Below, piece after piece: positions 34,645 to 39,387 of a stretch of DNA of 64,000 nt. The notes beneath the pieces are model-generated. The model made no database searches. It had not been told where the DNA came from and saw only the letters and a program-made list of their open reading frames with translations. Made by a program: the position numbers and the translations under genes. Positions within the stretch are counted from its first letter, which is position 1, and every line of letters begins with the position of its first letter. This stretch comes from Cristatella mucedo (lineage: Eukaryota > Bryozoa > Phylactolaemata > Cristatellidae). The stretch covers positions 62,001-126,000 of the forward strand of contig WPIO01000042.1 of assembly GCA_009760855.2 (NCBI GenBank). Direction: 5' to 3'.

Positions 34645-35148
34645 TTCTCGATTGCGATTGGTCGACACGTGTTTCGTGCGAGCGCCTCGGATCCTGTGCA
34701 GCCTAATGAAGGGAGTCGCAGGTTGGCCCCGACTCTCTTTTCCCCTCCGGTAGCCCCAGCCAGCTCGTTCGATCGGCCCTTGCCACACCAGTTTGACTCC
34801 GCTGCTTCGCTGTCCTGCGAGCCACCCTAGCTCGGTCGTTGGACCGCTTAGAGCTCTCTAACCCGGCACAGTCTCGTTCGCCGTCGCGTCGCGGGCTCGC
34901 GGGCCGATCTTCCGGCCGCGGCCGACGGGCCTCTCTCGCACGAAACGCAGGCTCGCTCGGCTCCTGCACTCGAGAGCGACGCCCAGGCGCCGCCGCACCA
35001 CCACCGCCGCTCATTGCAGGTGCAGACGGAGCTCGGCGACCCCTCGGTGCACGAGGCGCCTCGACCGATGAAGCTCTTCGGCAAGACGGCGTCGGCGACC
35101 ATCGGAGGAGGCGACCGAGGCATGTCCATCGTCGTCAGCGGCAGCTGA
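2507..35148 (+). CDS. CLC-family chloride channel/transporter gene (CLC-1/2-like), 5'-partial, multi-exon
   Basis: Spliced gene assembled from exons at 2507-2640, 5967-6044, 12066-12144, 13437-13650, 15020-~15135, 15208-15292, 15419-15577, 17810-17990, 24730-24943, 25434-25570, 25741-25928, possibly 26898-27089, 27943-28261, 31575-31663, 33924-34028, 34420-34506 and 35020-35148 (stop TGA). CLC proteins are dimeric membrane chloride channels or Cl-/H+ exchangers with two cytoplasmic CBS domains that sense nucleotides. Here helices from D to R and both CBS domains are recognisable and most exon junctions keep phase. The N-terminus and first helices lie left of the window. CBS2 and the [12 protein letters not shown] stretch are well conserved, but the anion-binding residues are not: GTGFP for GSGIP, AKG-GV for GKEGP, GALSP for GGFMP, and Ile for the central Tyr. 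The exon 10/11 junction is out of frame with canonical sites. It may be a divergent functional paralogue or an early pseudogene. Family membership is certain; function is not. Confidence 0.9.
3511..3790. repeat. Dispersed GC-rich repeat R3
   Basis: Contains GGATTGGAGC-like, GGGGGCAT..CCCC and CGGCGCCTGCG segments, then CAGACTCGGCTCCCACCTA. The same segments in the same order occur at 45655-45773 and 46165-46280, where a family B LINE splits them. No coding potential is recognised. Confidence 0.55.
4960..5732. repeat. Long (CT)n-rich microsatellite with TCTCTGTC variants
   Basis: About 770 bp of nearly pure pyrimidine on the + strand, mixing CT runs with CTCTGTCT and CCCTCT variants. It lies in the intron between the exons at 2507 and 5967. 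The open frames of Ser-Leu or Arg-Glu across it are artefacts. Confidence 0.97.
5967..6044 (+). CDS. CLC exon, helix F region (CLCN1 exon 6 equivalent)
   Basis: 78 nt, 26 codons, phase 0 to 0. The acceptor is TTTACAG after a T-rich tract and the donor is GAG|GTAATA. The length equals the human exon that encodes the segment from GPFVH to GVYE. Here it reads GVIACIACC, then LLCKRF, then FKGIYE. The end (GIYE) and the hydrophobic pattern match, but the normally invariant GPFVH start is GVIAC. It lies about 3.3 kb after the previous exon, across an intron holding a long CT-rich microsatellite. Confidence 0.82.
7505..8215. repeat. ~175-bp satellite array, left arm
   Basis: Diverged tandem units recognised by ATACAGCTGCCATTTCC-like motifs at about 7562, 7735, 7909 and 8085. 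Each is followed by ACTGCGGTTTTGATTCCAAA-like, then CCAAATTTCATG-like, then GTTCTCRTGCTATGRCCTC-like blocks. Order and spacing give a period of about 174 bp. The orientation is opposite to the copies right of about 8.23 kb. Confidence 0.7.
8450..9732 (-). mobile_element. Family A CR1/L2-like LINE, 5'-truncated, with reverse transcriptase C-terminal half
   Basis: Minus strand: (TAA)n tail at 8450, 3' UTR, then an open RT frame from about 9732 down to 8687. Visible RT features are [10 protein letters not shown], the catalytic YADD ([12 protein letters not shown]), [14 protein letters not shown], the [14 protein letters not shown] region and the C-terminal WNSLP..R. The frame formally runs on to 9781 by reading into satellite sequence, which is not part of the element. 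Non-LTR elements of this type copy themselves by target-primed reverse transcription. The N-terminal endonuclease is missing. Confidence 0.9.
9814..10403 (+). mobile_element. Family A LINE, 3' portion, head-to-head with the previous copy
   Basis: Plus-strand copy starting in the RT C-terminal region ([20 protein letters not shown]) and running through the 3' UTR to an (ATT)n tail. About 80 bp of satellite separates it from the minus-strand copy at 8450-9732, and the two tails point outward. It is highly similar to its partner over the shared part. Confidence 0.9.
12066..12144 (+). CDS. CLC exon, helix G region (CLCN1 exon 7 equivalent)
   Basis: 79 nt, entering in phase 0 and leaving in phase 1, exactly like the human exon. 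The acceptor is CGTTGTAG and the donor is TCAG|GTATGG. It encodes a short polar start (NESRKIEM), a small-residue helix ([13 protein letters not shown]) and SSPVSG. This aligns without gaps to the human [22 protein letters not shown] segment. The final Gly codon is completed by the next exon. The upstream intron contains the inverted satellite and retroelement block at 7.5-11.2 kb. Confidence 0.8.
13437..13650 (+). CDS. CLC exon, helices H-I (CLCN1 exons 8 and 9 fused)
   Basis: 214 nt, phase 1 to phase 2, between acceptor CGTTGCAG and donor CTCGG|GTGAGC. It encodes [20 protein letters not shown], then [14 protein letters not shown], a loop ([14 protein letters not shown]) and LAFTVLG. GVLF.IE.T.T.F.V.NYWR.FF is a hallmark of CLC proteins and is well preserved here. 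Human CLCN1 splits this stretch into two exons totalling 211 nt; here it is one exon with one extra codon. The fusion could be loss of an intron in this lineage or a gain in vertebrates. Confidence 0.93.
15020..15135 (+). CDS. CLC exon, helix J region, 3' end uncertain (CLCN1 exon 10 equivalent)
   Basis: The acceptor GTCGCCAG at 15018-15019 starts an exon in the expected phase 2. It reads [20 protein letters not shown], then RLVSQRMPS and an alanine run. The hydrophobic pattern and the TVFFSLW part align with the human ICCGLLGAVFVYLH segment. The expected length is about 102 nt ending in phase 2. The only nearby GT donors (15130 and 15136) give phase 1, which would put the next exon out of frame. 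A phase-2 donor at about 15160 would leave an intron of only ~48 bp. A 1-2 nt indel in the GCC/GCT run at 15105-15119, a non-canonical donor, or a true frameshift would each explain this. Confidence 0.6.
15208..15292 (+). CDS. CLC exon, helix K region (CLCN1 exon 11 equivalent)
   Basis: 85 nt, phase 2 to phase 0, the same size as the human exon. The acceptor is CTCGTTACAG and the donor is CTC|GTGAGT. It reads [19 protein letters not shown], then WLGQYSAGL. The human counterpart begins RLLYPGIVTF and contains FPPGMGQFMAGE. The FPP..GQ signature is preserved. The following intron is only 126 bp. Confidence 0.9.
15419..15577 (+). CDS. CLC exon, loop and helix L-M region (CLCN1 exon 12 equivalent)
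   Basis: 159 nt (53 codons), phase 0 to 0; the human exon is 150 nt. The acceptor is ACTTGTAG and the donor is GTGCAG|GTTAGC. It starts [14 protein letters not shown], has a variable polar loop, and ends [20 protein letters not shown]. The human exon starts LMPREAISTLF and ends with WIHP and a hydrophobic helix, so the ends align and the loop varies as usual. The normally acidic RE pair is RL here. Confidence 0.82.
16070..16150 (+). mobile_element. Possible tRNA-like SINE head
   Basis: TTAGCCCATTGACAAGGTAC resembles an A box and GGGTTTGAGTCCTG a B box, about 35 bp apart. No body or tail shared with other copies was found, so this is weak. Confidence 0.25.
16597..16642. repeat. (AT)n(TG)n microsatellite
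   Basis: Short AT run followed by about 16 TG units. Confidence 0.9.
17296..17710 (+). mobile_element. Family A LINE, 3' end fragment
   Basis: Begins at AATACCTCGTACAAACCTCA in the RT C-terminus ([15 protein letters not shown]) and continues through the 3' UTR to an interrupted ATT tail. It lies in the intron just upstream of the CLC exon at 17810, ending about 100 bp before it. Confidence 0.88.
17810..17990 (+). CDS. CLC exon, helices N-O with GALSP motif (CLCN1 exons 13 and 14 fused)
   Basis: 181 nt, phase 0 to phase 1, equal to the summed human exons 13 and 14. The acceptor is TTGTTGTAG and the donor is ATCG|GTAAGT. It encodes [19 protein letters not shown], then [14 protein letters not shown], a short loop and [11 protein letters not shown]. 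The G(A/R)..GR.VGE and PGGYA.IG segments are classic CLC sequence. The anion-binding GxFxP motif (GGFMP in human CLC-1) is GALSP, so the Phe is Leu. Confidence 0.93.
18322..18455. repeat. (TA)n(TG)n microsatellite with TTTATAT tract
   Basis: About 15 TA units, then about 26 TG units, then TATTTATAT-type repeats. Intronic. Confidence 0.93.
19821..22025 (-). mobile_element. Family A CR1/L2-like LINE, longest copy in the window
   Basis: The minus-strand element has a degenerate tail near 19821, the 3' UTR, and an RT frame of 413 codons from 21350 to 20109. RT features in order are [30 protein letters not shown] (motif A; the second Asp of the usual AAFDTID is Gly), [22 protein letters not shown] and LLADLHWLP. 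Upstream of 21350 the frame continues as [13 protein letters not shown] but meets an in-frame TAA near 21410. Further upstream, translation resembles the region between endonuclease and RT ([14 protein letters not shown]). No apurinic endonuclease domain is seen, so it is 5'-truncated and inactive. The 5' border is approximate. Confidence 0.88.
20109..21350 (-). pseudogene. Reverse transcriptase ORF of the family A LINE (disabled)
   Basis: 413-codon frame covering RT fingers to thumb. [10 protein letters not shown] and YADD are intact. The frame lacks an endonuclease and begins mid-protein, and an in-frame stop lies just upstream. A duplicated GKP region (WENHMGKP) and a changed C-terminus ([12 protein letters not shown]) show frameshift decay. 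It is non-LTR retrotransposon protein, not a host gene. Confidence 0.88.
22165..23095 (-). mobile_element. Family B CR1-like LINE, 3' half, decayed
   Basis: The minus-strand copy has a TAATGTAATGCGATGTATCTC tail zone and the 3' UTR landmark GTAGCTCCACTAAGTCATAA. RT C-terminal pieces follow: [40 protein letters not shown] and [11 protein letters not shown]. An earlier RT part resembles the [14 protein letters not shown] block of the copy at 44.2 kb. Several frameshifts are present. Confidence 0.82.
23190..23485 (-). mobile_element. Family A LINE, old 3' fragment
   Basis: Diverged 3' UTR: ATAACACCCTCGGAGAACTG, then AATCTCTCTCTCTAGG, then GTGACTTACACAGAGTCAAC, then the start of RT (AAACAAGCTTCTTTTAAAAT). 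It lies directly against the family B copy. Confidence 0.7.
24730..24943 (+). CDS. CLC exon, helices P-R (CLCN1 exon 15 equivalent)
   Basis: 214 nt, phase 1 to phase 2, identical in length to the human exon. The acceptor is CTTTTCCAG after a T-rich tract and the donor is TCAAG|GTAACC. The protein reads [19 protein letters not shown], then [40 protein letters not shown] and IPFLPVF. The human segment has SLYDSIIQ, whose Tyr (Y578 in CLC-1, Y445 in CLC-ec1) touches the central chloride. Here the corresponding residue is Ile (SVIDSIIQ). The rest of the exon is well conserved. Confidence 0.96.
25434..25570 (+). CDS. CLC exon, first half of CBS domain 1
   Basis: 137 nt, phase 2 to phase 1, between acceptor GCTCACAG and donor ACCGG|GTAGGA. 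It encodes [30 protein letters not shown], then [11 protein letters not shown]. It matches the start of CBS1 in CLC-1/2 (VEDIMVRDVKFVS..YTYGELRTLL...TLPLVDS) with one extra codon. CBS domains are cytoplasmic adenine-nucleotide-binding modules that modulate CLC gating. Confidence 0.94.
25741..25928 (+). CDS. CLC exon, end of CBS1 and start of linker
   Basis: 188 nt, phase 1 to phase 0. The acceptor is TTTGTTATAG and the likely donor is AGCAAG|GTGACG. It reads [20 protein letters not shown], then a polar linker ([20 protein letters not shown]). The [11 protein letters not shown] part matches human LLGSVERSEL, the closing strand and helix of CBS1. The start is firm. The 3' end is less so, because the linker is not conserved between species and the reading frame stays open past the chosen donor. 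Confidence 0.85.
26898..27089 (+). CDS. Possible linker exon between CBS1 and CBS2
   Basis: An open frame with a phase-0 acceptor candidate (CAGAG|ATC) and donor candidate CTGGAG|GTAGGC, in phase with both neighbours. The product is hydrophilic and low in complexity: a [20 protein letters not shown] part, then a Ser/Asn/Asp/Gly-rich tail. Inter-CBS linkers in CLC-1/2 are long, variable and polar, which fits, but no homology supports it. The frame continues downstream into an Ala-rich stretch, and the same region is open on the other strand. Skipping it would also leave the gene in frame. Confidence 0.35.
27943..28261 (+). CDS. CLC linker exon between CBS1 and CBS2, Ser/Gly-rich
   Basis: 319 nt, phase 0 to phase 1, with acceptor CCTTAATCAG and a strong donor A|GTAAGT. 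It encodes a hydrophilic GC-rich linker with acidic ([16 protein letters not shown]) and basic ([13 protein letters not shown]) patches, [20 protein letters not shown], and [13 protein letters not shown]. The RRSLS and SRGSRTNSS patches are plausible phosphorylation sites (inference). No conserved domain is seen. Splice-site strength and exact phase agreement with the next exon are the main support. Confidence 0.72.
28530..30503 (-). mobile_element. Family A LINE with a second family A copy nested inside it
   Basis: The outer element occupies 28530-29560 and resumes at 30288-30503. RT sequence stops at CCATGTGCGGA (29560) and resumes at GATGTCATCAATACATGC, which are adjacent in other copies. 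Between them lies a complete 3' portion of another copy, with its own (TAA)n tail at 29561. The outer copy also carries a ~24-bp insertion of TAATAATAATAATGCACTTG at about 28976. Confidence 0.85.
29561..30287 (-). mobile_element. Nested 5'-truncated family A LINE
   Basis: (TAA)n tail, 3' UTR and RT C-terminus ([20 protein letters not shown]), broken off at CCAACTT. The continuous open frame 30509-29799 joins this copy to the outer one and so mimics a single RT with an internal deletion. Confidence 0.82.
30504..31370. other. Intronic, no gene recognised
   Basis: Between a LINE and the CLC exon at 31575. It contains a CTGCTGCTG-rich patch at 30965-31065 giving an alanine/serine-rich minus-strand ORF. 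No splice-supported coding or repeat match was seen. Confidence 0.4.
31424..31482 (-). mobile_element. Remnant of a family A-like tail
   Basis: AATAACACATTTTTAGAGCA, then CCCTAAGAGAACT, then AAATATCTTTCTA follows the family A tail complement with many changes. It is only about 60 bp. Confidence 0.35.
31575..31663 (+). CDS. CLC linker exon before CBS2
   Basis: 89 nt, phase 1 to phase 0, between acceptor GCTTTCAG and donor GACGAG|GTGCGT. It encodes [20 protein letters not shown], then [10 protein letters not shown]: a basic patch followed by an acidic one. The Lys codon at its start is split with the previous exon. It precedes the charged helix that leads into CBS2. It is recognised by phase, splice sites and position rather than by conserved motifs. 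Confidence 0.75.
32421..33206 (+). mobile_element. Family A LINE, 3' portion, 5'-truncated
   Basis: Plus strand from TTCAGCTTCAT in the RT thumb region through the [20 protein letters not shown] segment and 3' UTR to an interrupted ATT tail. An in-frame TAG interrupts the [12 protein letters not shown] part. It lies in the intron before the CBS2 exons. Confidence 0.88.
33924..34028 (+). CDS. CLC exon, start of CBS domain 2
   Basis: 105 nt, 35 codons, phase 0 to 0. The acceptor is TTTTCTCCATAG and the donor is CATAAG|GTGTCT. It reads [20 protein letters not shown], then [15 protein letters not shown]. The [12 protein letters not shown] segment is nearly identical in pattern to vertebrate CLC-1/2 (APFQ..E.T.LHK), the opening of CBS2. 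The preceding charged run probably forms a helix. Confidence 0.95.
34420..34506 (+). CDS. CLC exon, core of CBS domain 2
   Basis: 87 nt, 29 codons, phase 0 to 0, with acceptor TTTTTTGTTCAG and donor AAAGAG|GTAAAA. It encodes [20 protein letters not shown], then LVGIVTIKE. This matches the vertebrate CBS2 pattern LFSLLGL..AYVT..G.L.GV.AL.EL. It is among the best-conserved parts of the protein, which argues for past or present selection on the cytoplasmic domain. A CT-rich microsatellite follows in the intron. Confidence 0.96.
34530..34640. repeat. (CT)n microsatellite
   Basis: CT runs with GCTCG interruptions, starting about 25 bp after the donor of the CBS2 exon at 34420-34506. Confidence 0.92.
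35020..35148 (+). CDS. CLC terminal coding exon, C-terminal tail and stop
   Basis: Acceptor CTCATTGCAG, then 42 codons and TGA at 35146-35148. The tail reads [20 protein letters not shown], then a Gly/Ser/Thr stretch ending MSIVVSGS. It follows directly in phase after the IKE of CBS2. The C-terminal tail is not conserved between CLC proteins. Its position right after CBS2 and the stop make this the last coding exon. Confidence is lower than for the CBS exons because no homology can be recognised. Confidence 0.75.
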   Translation: MQTELGDPSVHEAPRPMKLFGKTASATIGGGDRGMSIVVSGS

Positions 35149-35486
35149 TTTCGTCCGTGGTCCTACGCAGCCACCCGCCCGCCCCACCACGCTCTCGCTC
35201 GGTCAGTTACCGGCAGCTGAGCGTGGCTGCAACCTCTGATAGCCACTACACCCCGCCTATCGGCTCGGTGGTGGCGTGCTCGTTCGCTTCTGCAGACCGG
35301 ACGTGGATTCAGAGCTCGCTGCCGGTGCAGCAATTTGTACCAGCATCGGCGCCCTCGTTCGAGCTGAGGCGACTTCGGACCGCGACCTGACGACCGGGCG
35401 AGCACGTAACGAGGATGATGACGACGGGCGAACTCATCCTGCCTAACCCGACCCCGCCTATGCAGCATGCCATGCAGGGCTGTATT

Positions 35487-35492
35487 AATAAA
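35487..35492 (+). terminator. Candidate poly(A) signal AATAAA of the CLC gene
   Basis: AATAAA about 340 nt after the stop codon and just before a SINE fragment. It is the first AATAAA I noticed downstream of the CLC stop. It could be fortuitous. Confidence 0.45.
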
Positions 35493-35531
35493 AATAGCTT
35501 AAGATAGCGGTGCTGCACCGAGAGCTTCCTG

Positions 35532-35623
35532 CAGCGAGTGATTCTTTACCGATGCTGCAAGCGGTGATGATAGCCATAAAGGCTCTTCTGTCGCTATACA
35601 AAAGAGGCTGAAGAATCAGCTAG
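35532..35623 (+). mobile_element. SINE S1, 3' half
   Basis: GCGAGTGATTCTTTACC, then TGCTGCAAGCGGTGATGATA, then GGCTCTTCTGTCGCTATACA and AAAGAGGCTGAAGAATCAGC. It lacks the tRNA-like head. It sits about 40 bp after the candidate CLC poly(A) signal. Confidence 0.72.
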
Positions 35624-36238
35624 TATTTTTTTAGCTTTGCCAAAAGGCGGCGAGGGAAACTGTTTAAAGATTTGGCGAAAGCTTTGGCGCCCGCTGGCGT
35701 GTCCCACCTCCTCGTTTTTCTAGTTGGAGAGCGGGTCTTCTGGAAAGATTGCGTGGGATGCGAGGTGGATTGCAACTTTAAATGATAGACTGTGCTGCAA
35801 TGGGTGAACATTTTCACGGGCGCTGCTACAAGGACGACTGTTCGAATGACTATTCAAAATGACTATTCAGTCATTAATTTCAAACAAATTTAGTAGGTTT
35901 ACAGTGGCGATCGCTGTAGCACTACTCGTCGCATGCGCGCAAGCGGCACCGATTGGCGGCCATTATTTTCGCCTCTCACATGAGATCAAGCGCAGCCGTC
36001 ATTGAGGCCGAAGGATTTCACGATCTGGTCTGGTCCTCGGAAGACGATTTTTTTGCGCCTCACTTCTCGTACGTTTGGCCAATAATGCTACTGTCTCAGC
36101 CTAAGTATGTAACCTGTGCCTACGTAAACTACTTTACCCGCTTTAAAGTTCTAGCGACCGTTCAGGCGTTCGAGGGCGTCGTCGTCGGAGGCACTCGGGG
36201 GTCATGTGACGACTAGGGCGGCTGCAGTGGGATCTTCG

Positions 36239-36285
36239 CGACGAGCCTCCCTGAGCGACGGGCCGCCGCTCAGGGAGGCTCGTCG
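36239..36285. repeat. Perfect 19-bp inverted repeat (hairpin)
   Basis: Arm 36239-36257 (CGACGAGCCTCCCTGAGCG) is the exact reverse complement of 36267-36285, with a 9-nt loop. It could form a very stable GC-rich stem. It may be a foldback of unknown origin. Confidence 0.85.
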
Positions 36286-36460
36286 TGTCCAGGCGGGGAC
36301 TTTATGCCTCGACGTTTTTCACCCACTTCGGACTTCCCCGAGCCGCTTCTCTGGGCGAGGAATGCAAAACTTGGGCCAACTTCGAAAAATGTCAGCCATG
36401 CTATTTCGGACGGCTCCTTTTCTGTAAACCATTAATATGTGTCGTTATGTATGAATATTT

Positions 36461-36834
36461 ATGCCAGAAGTCGCACATCAGACGATCGAATTGACAACGC
36501 GGACGGCAGTGTACTCGCAAGAAGCTACGCAGAAACTACTGACGGCGGCGGCCGCCCCAGAGTACATTGCAAGTTTATTACTGGGTCCGCTGTTCTGCTT
36601 TGGCGCCTTCCGCCAGAGTAGTGTGCTGTCCCGGTATAGCGGGCCCGTTAGTTATATACCTCGAAGGAGCCCTCTGCCCAGGAAGAAGCCGTGGAAGAAG
36701 CCCTCTGATAGTGGTCGGAAGCTATGCTATGAGCACCTCGTGCACCACGAATTGACGTGCAGCGATGTTTCGAAAGGACTGCAGACGCTTTCAAACATTG
36801 AGGGCAGTGGCGGCGGCTCTGCAGTCAAGGTAAA
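36461..36834 (+). CDS. Exon-like open reading frame, unknown product
   Basis: An ATG at 36461 opens about 125 codons ending at a donor-like CAAG|GTAAAC at 36834. The product begins MPEVAHQTIELTTRTAVYSQ, has a hydrophobic stretch (YIASLLLGPLFCFGAF), a Pro/Lys-rich part (RRSPLPRKKPWKKPSD) and a polar end (SNIEGSGGGSAVK). Homology is not recognised. Codon composition looks coding-like and the region is GC-rich, but no partner exon was found. It could be a first exon of a gene downstream, or chance. Confidence 0.25.
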
Positions 36835-36972
36835 CGCATAAGCTTTTTTCCTTTTAGAATTTGATATCGTATAGAACGCCTGATTTAAGAATCCTGCGCT
36901 CACAGAAGCGGCTGAAAGGTCTCCGGCAGCACTGCCCGACCGATTTATACTAGCTGACTTTGCAGCTTACTT

Positions 36973-37121
36973 TGCATAGCGACAGAAAAGCCTTAAAAGG
37001 CTATCAACGCCGCTTGCAGCGGCTATAAAGAATCGCCCGCAGCAGGATTTGAGCCAACGTCCTCGGGGCCGAGGTCGTTAAATGCGACTGCCTTGGTGCC
37101 TAGTGTGCGCGCCATCGCGGC
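36973..37121 (-). mobile_element. SINE S1, nearly full copy, reverse orientation
   Basis: Reverse complement of S1: GCATAGCGACAGAAAAGCC, then CGCTTGCAGCGGC, the B-box complement GGATTTGAGCC, then GGGGCCGAGGTCG and GTGTGCGCGCCATCGCGGC. Its end defines the 5' head of the family. Confidence 0.72.
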
Positions 37122-37900
37122 TCACCACTCGCACCTCTTATCTGTACGCACCTAAGTACGTATTCGTGCGTGCGCGCACAATCCTTGCGGCTCACACTGT
37201 CTGCTGCTGCTGCCTCCCTCTCCGCGAAAGCGTTCAGGAGTTACAGGTTAAAGTCGCCGAATGAGAAAGCGCTCGGATAATAAGAGAATAGTGAGACGTA
37301 AATTGTGGAACTCAACATTGCACCCGACCTCTGCGCGCGCGCCGACAACCCACGCGGGACAAGGCGCCGCTCACTGGCGCGGGCGCCCGGTTTGCCGAGT
37401 GCGCCGCTGATTTCGCGAGACAGCGATAACCGACGGACGGATGCAGGCATGGAGCTGCCACCGTCGTCCTCGACATTTTAGCGCACAAACAATATGCCAC
37501 TGAATTAGTCAAGCGACAAAGTTAGAGGGTGGGCGGAACGACCGACGTTTGAAAAGAGATACAATAAAGAAGATCAGATAGTGTCATTTCTAACAATGGG
37601 CTGAGATAGAACCTGCATCTAAAGGGGCGAGATCGGCAGGATATTTTATTTATTGGTGCAAGATTCTCTTGCACGGTGCAAGACTCACTGATAATGCAAA
37701 ATAATAGTACATTATTGATAATACTTATTGAGTTCATTCGATGCGAGCACTTGAAGAGCGGTCGTTCATCTATTGCATGTCAGACAGAATTTTCGTTGTA
37801 CAGGCTGGCTCAGGTTGTTGTAAACGCAGTGCGCGGCTCCCACATCCGGACAGACTTGGGCCGCAAACAGCACTCGTAACGACGCTAGTCTCAGCTGGCA

Positions 37901-38096
37901 AAAATAATAATAATAATACACTCGATAAAGCGCCCTCAGAAAACTCAATCTCTTTCTAGGTGCTTTATATTTGCTGCAAAGGAAACACAATCGAAGGGTG
38001 AGTGATATCATGCTTGATAAGCACCATGAATAGCATGGTTGGGGGTGATACGCACAGGGTCAGCATGAAAGTATGGTTAGTGGCAGCATGCACAGC
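37901..38096 (-). mobile_element. Family A LINE, 3' UTR fragment
   Basis: Tail complement AATAATAATAATACACTCGA, then AAAGCGCCCTCAGAAAACTC, then the GATACGCACAGGGTCAGCAT and GTGGCAGCATGCACAG landmarks. It stops abruptly before CTCGCTGACGCG. Confidence 0.85.
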
Positions 38097-38236
38097 TCGC
38101 TGACGCGCGACGAATACTGGCGACACCTGAACCTTGTTTCATGGCTATTGACTTGAGCGTGCAGCGCAAATGCACGCAGAAACGCCTCCGACAGTAGCGG
38201 CACACGGCAGCGATGAAGGATGCTCATACTGTAAAA

Positions 38237-38425
38237 CAGCGGTGGCTCTCAACCTGTGGGTCGCGACCCCTTTGGGGGTCGAATGACCTTTCACATGGGT
38301 CGCCTAAGACCATCGGAAAATACGCATTTCCACATTTAGCGCACAATTATTTTCTGTTTGGGCGTCACCCCAACATGAGGAACTGTATTAAAGGGTATCG
38401 GCATTCGGAACGTTGAGAACCATTG
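38237..38425. mobile_element. SPIN-like hAT MITE (non-autonomous DNA transposon), 189 bp
   Basis: Begins CAGCGGTGGCTCTCAACCTG, then TGGGTCGCGACCCCTTTGGG, GGTCGCCTAAGACCATCGGA, then CACCCCAACATGAGGAACTG and TATTAAAGGG. It ends GTTGAGAACCATTG. The termini are inverted (CAGYGGT..TCTCAAC / GTTGAGAACCATTG). The flanks CTGTAAAA (38229-38236) and CTTTAAAG (38426-38433) are a decayed 8-bp target duplication that fits the hAT pattern nTnnnnAn. From memory the sequence matches the SPIN family of tetrapods, known for horizontal transfer. The copy is too short to encode a transposase and seems internally deleted. Confidence 0.85.
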
Positions 38426-38910
38426 CTTTAAAGCAGCAAGTCTATATCCACACCATAGAGGTCTATCTGACAGCAACGGGAGACTTACAGGTGTTCAAAC
38501 AATGACCGCAACTTATATCAACGGCTTCATAGCGTAGAGCTCAAATCAGCTCAAATGCCAATTCCAACTCCGGAAGCACAACTCACTGCTAACTTAATGG
38601 CATCGGCTTTAAAGCAGCCTTCGGCCATAGATTATCTCATAATTAGGTCATAGCCGTTGCAAAGGAGGGACCCCGAATAATGACTATCAGTCATAATTCG
38701 GCTGACTCAGCACGCCACCGTTTCGAGGTCGGGGCCCCCGCTCTGGATCCGTCACTGTTTCTGACCCTTCACGGCAATAACAACTCCCAAAAATAGAAAT
38801 ATCTAAGGAGAATTAACATCTCTCTTTCAGCACTTTATACGTGCTGGAAGGAAAGAGAGCCAATTGGTCAGTGTTAATGCGAAAAAATCGATCACCCACG
38901 ATGTCTTACT

Positions 38911-39003
38911 CCAATTACTTTGCAGCAAATGTAAGAGCCTAGAGAGAGAGAGATTAAGTTCTCTGAGGGCGCTTTATTAGGTGCATTATTATTATTATTA
39001 TTA
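38911..39003 (+). mobile_element. Family A LINE, tail-only fragment
   Basis: TTTGCAGCAAATGTAAGAGC, AGAGAGATTAAGTTCTCTGA, GGGCGCTTTATTAGGTGC and (ATT)n. This is the last ~90 bp of the element. Confidence 0.85.
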
Positions 39004-39179
39004 ATTAGGTGGACGTTAGAAGCATTGCTAACGACCGAGTCAGACAATAATAAACGGATTCGCTTAACAGATATTACTCTTAATATCATCACAAGTGCGT
39101 GCGTTTTGAAAGATCCTTGGCTCGGCCGCGAGTAAAATCGCACCAGAAGCGACGAAAATGAAAATGGCACGCTGATAGC

Positions 39180-39312
39180 CAAGGTACTCACCCCAACCGA
39201 GGTGAAGGTGAATGTTTTCGAGGTCACGGGCTTGAGCACCGCGGCATATGTGAAGCGCCTGAATAGATTAATATTAAATTCTCTTTGGGTGCTATACAAA
39301 CGAGGTTAATTT
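39180..39312 (+). mobile_element. tRNA-like SINE (type S2), second copy
   Basis: Shares with the copy at 326-476 the AAGGTACTCACCCC region, the AGGTCACGGGCTTGAGC B-box region and the tail GCATATGTGAAGCGCCTGAA. Both continue into an A/T-rich end. It is somewhat decayed. Confidence 0.58.
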
Positions 39313-39387
39313 ATGTTTATTTTTTAATACCGCCGGCTAGGTAGCGTTATTCGGAGTGCGATGTTAATCGAGCTCATGTGGCCCTGA

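Noticed and set aside
34839-35390. 183-codon plus-strand ORF and overlapping minus ORFs
   Set aside because: They overlap the true C-terminal CLC exon in other frames in a GC-rich stretch; shadows of low stop-codon density.
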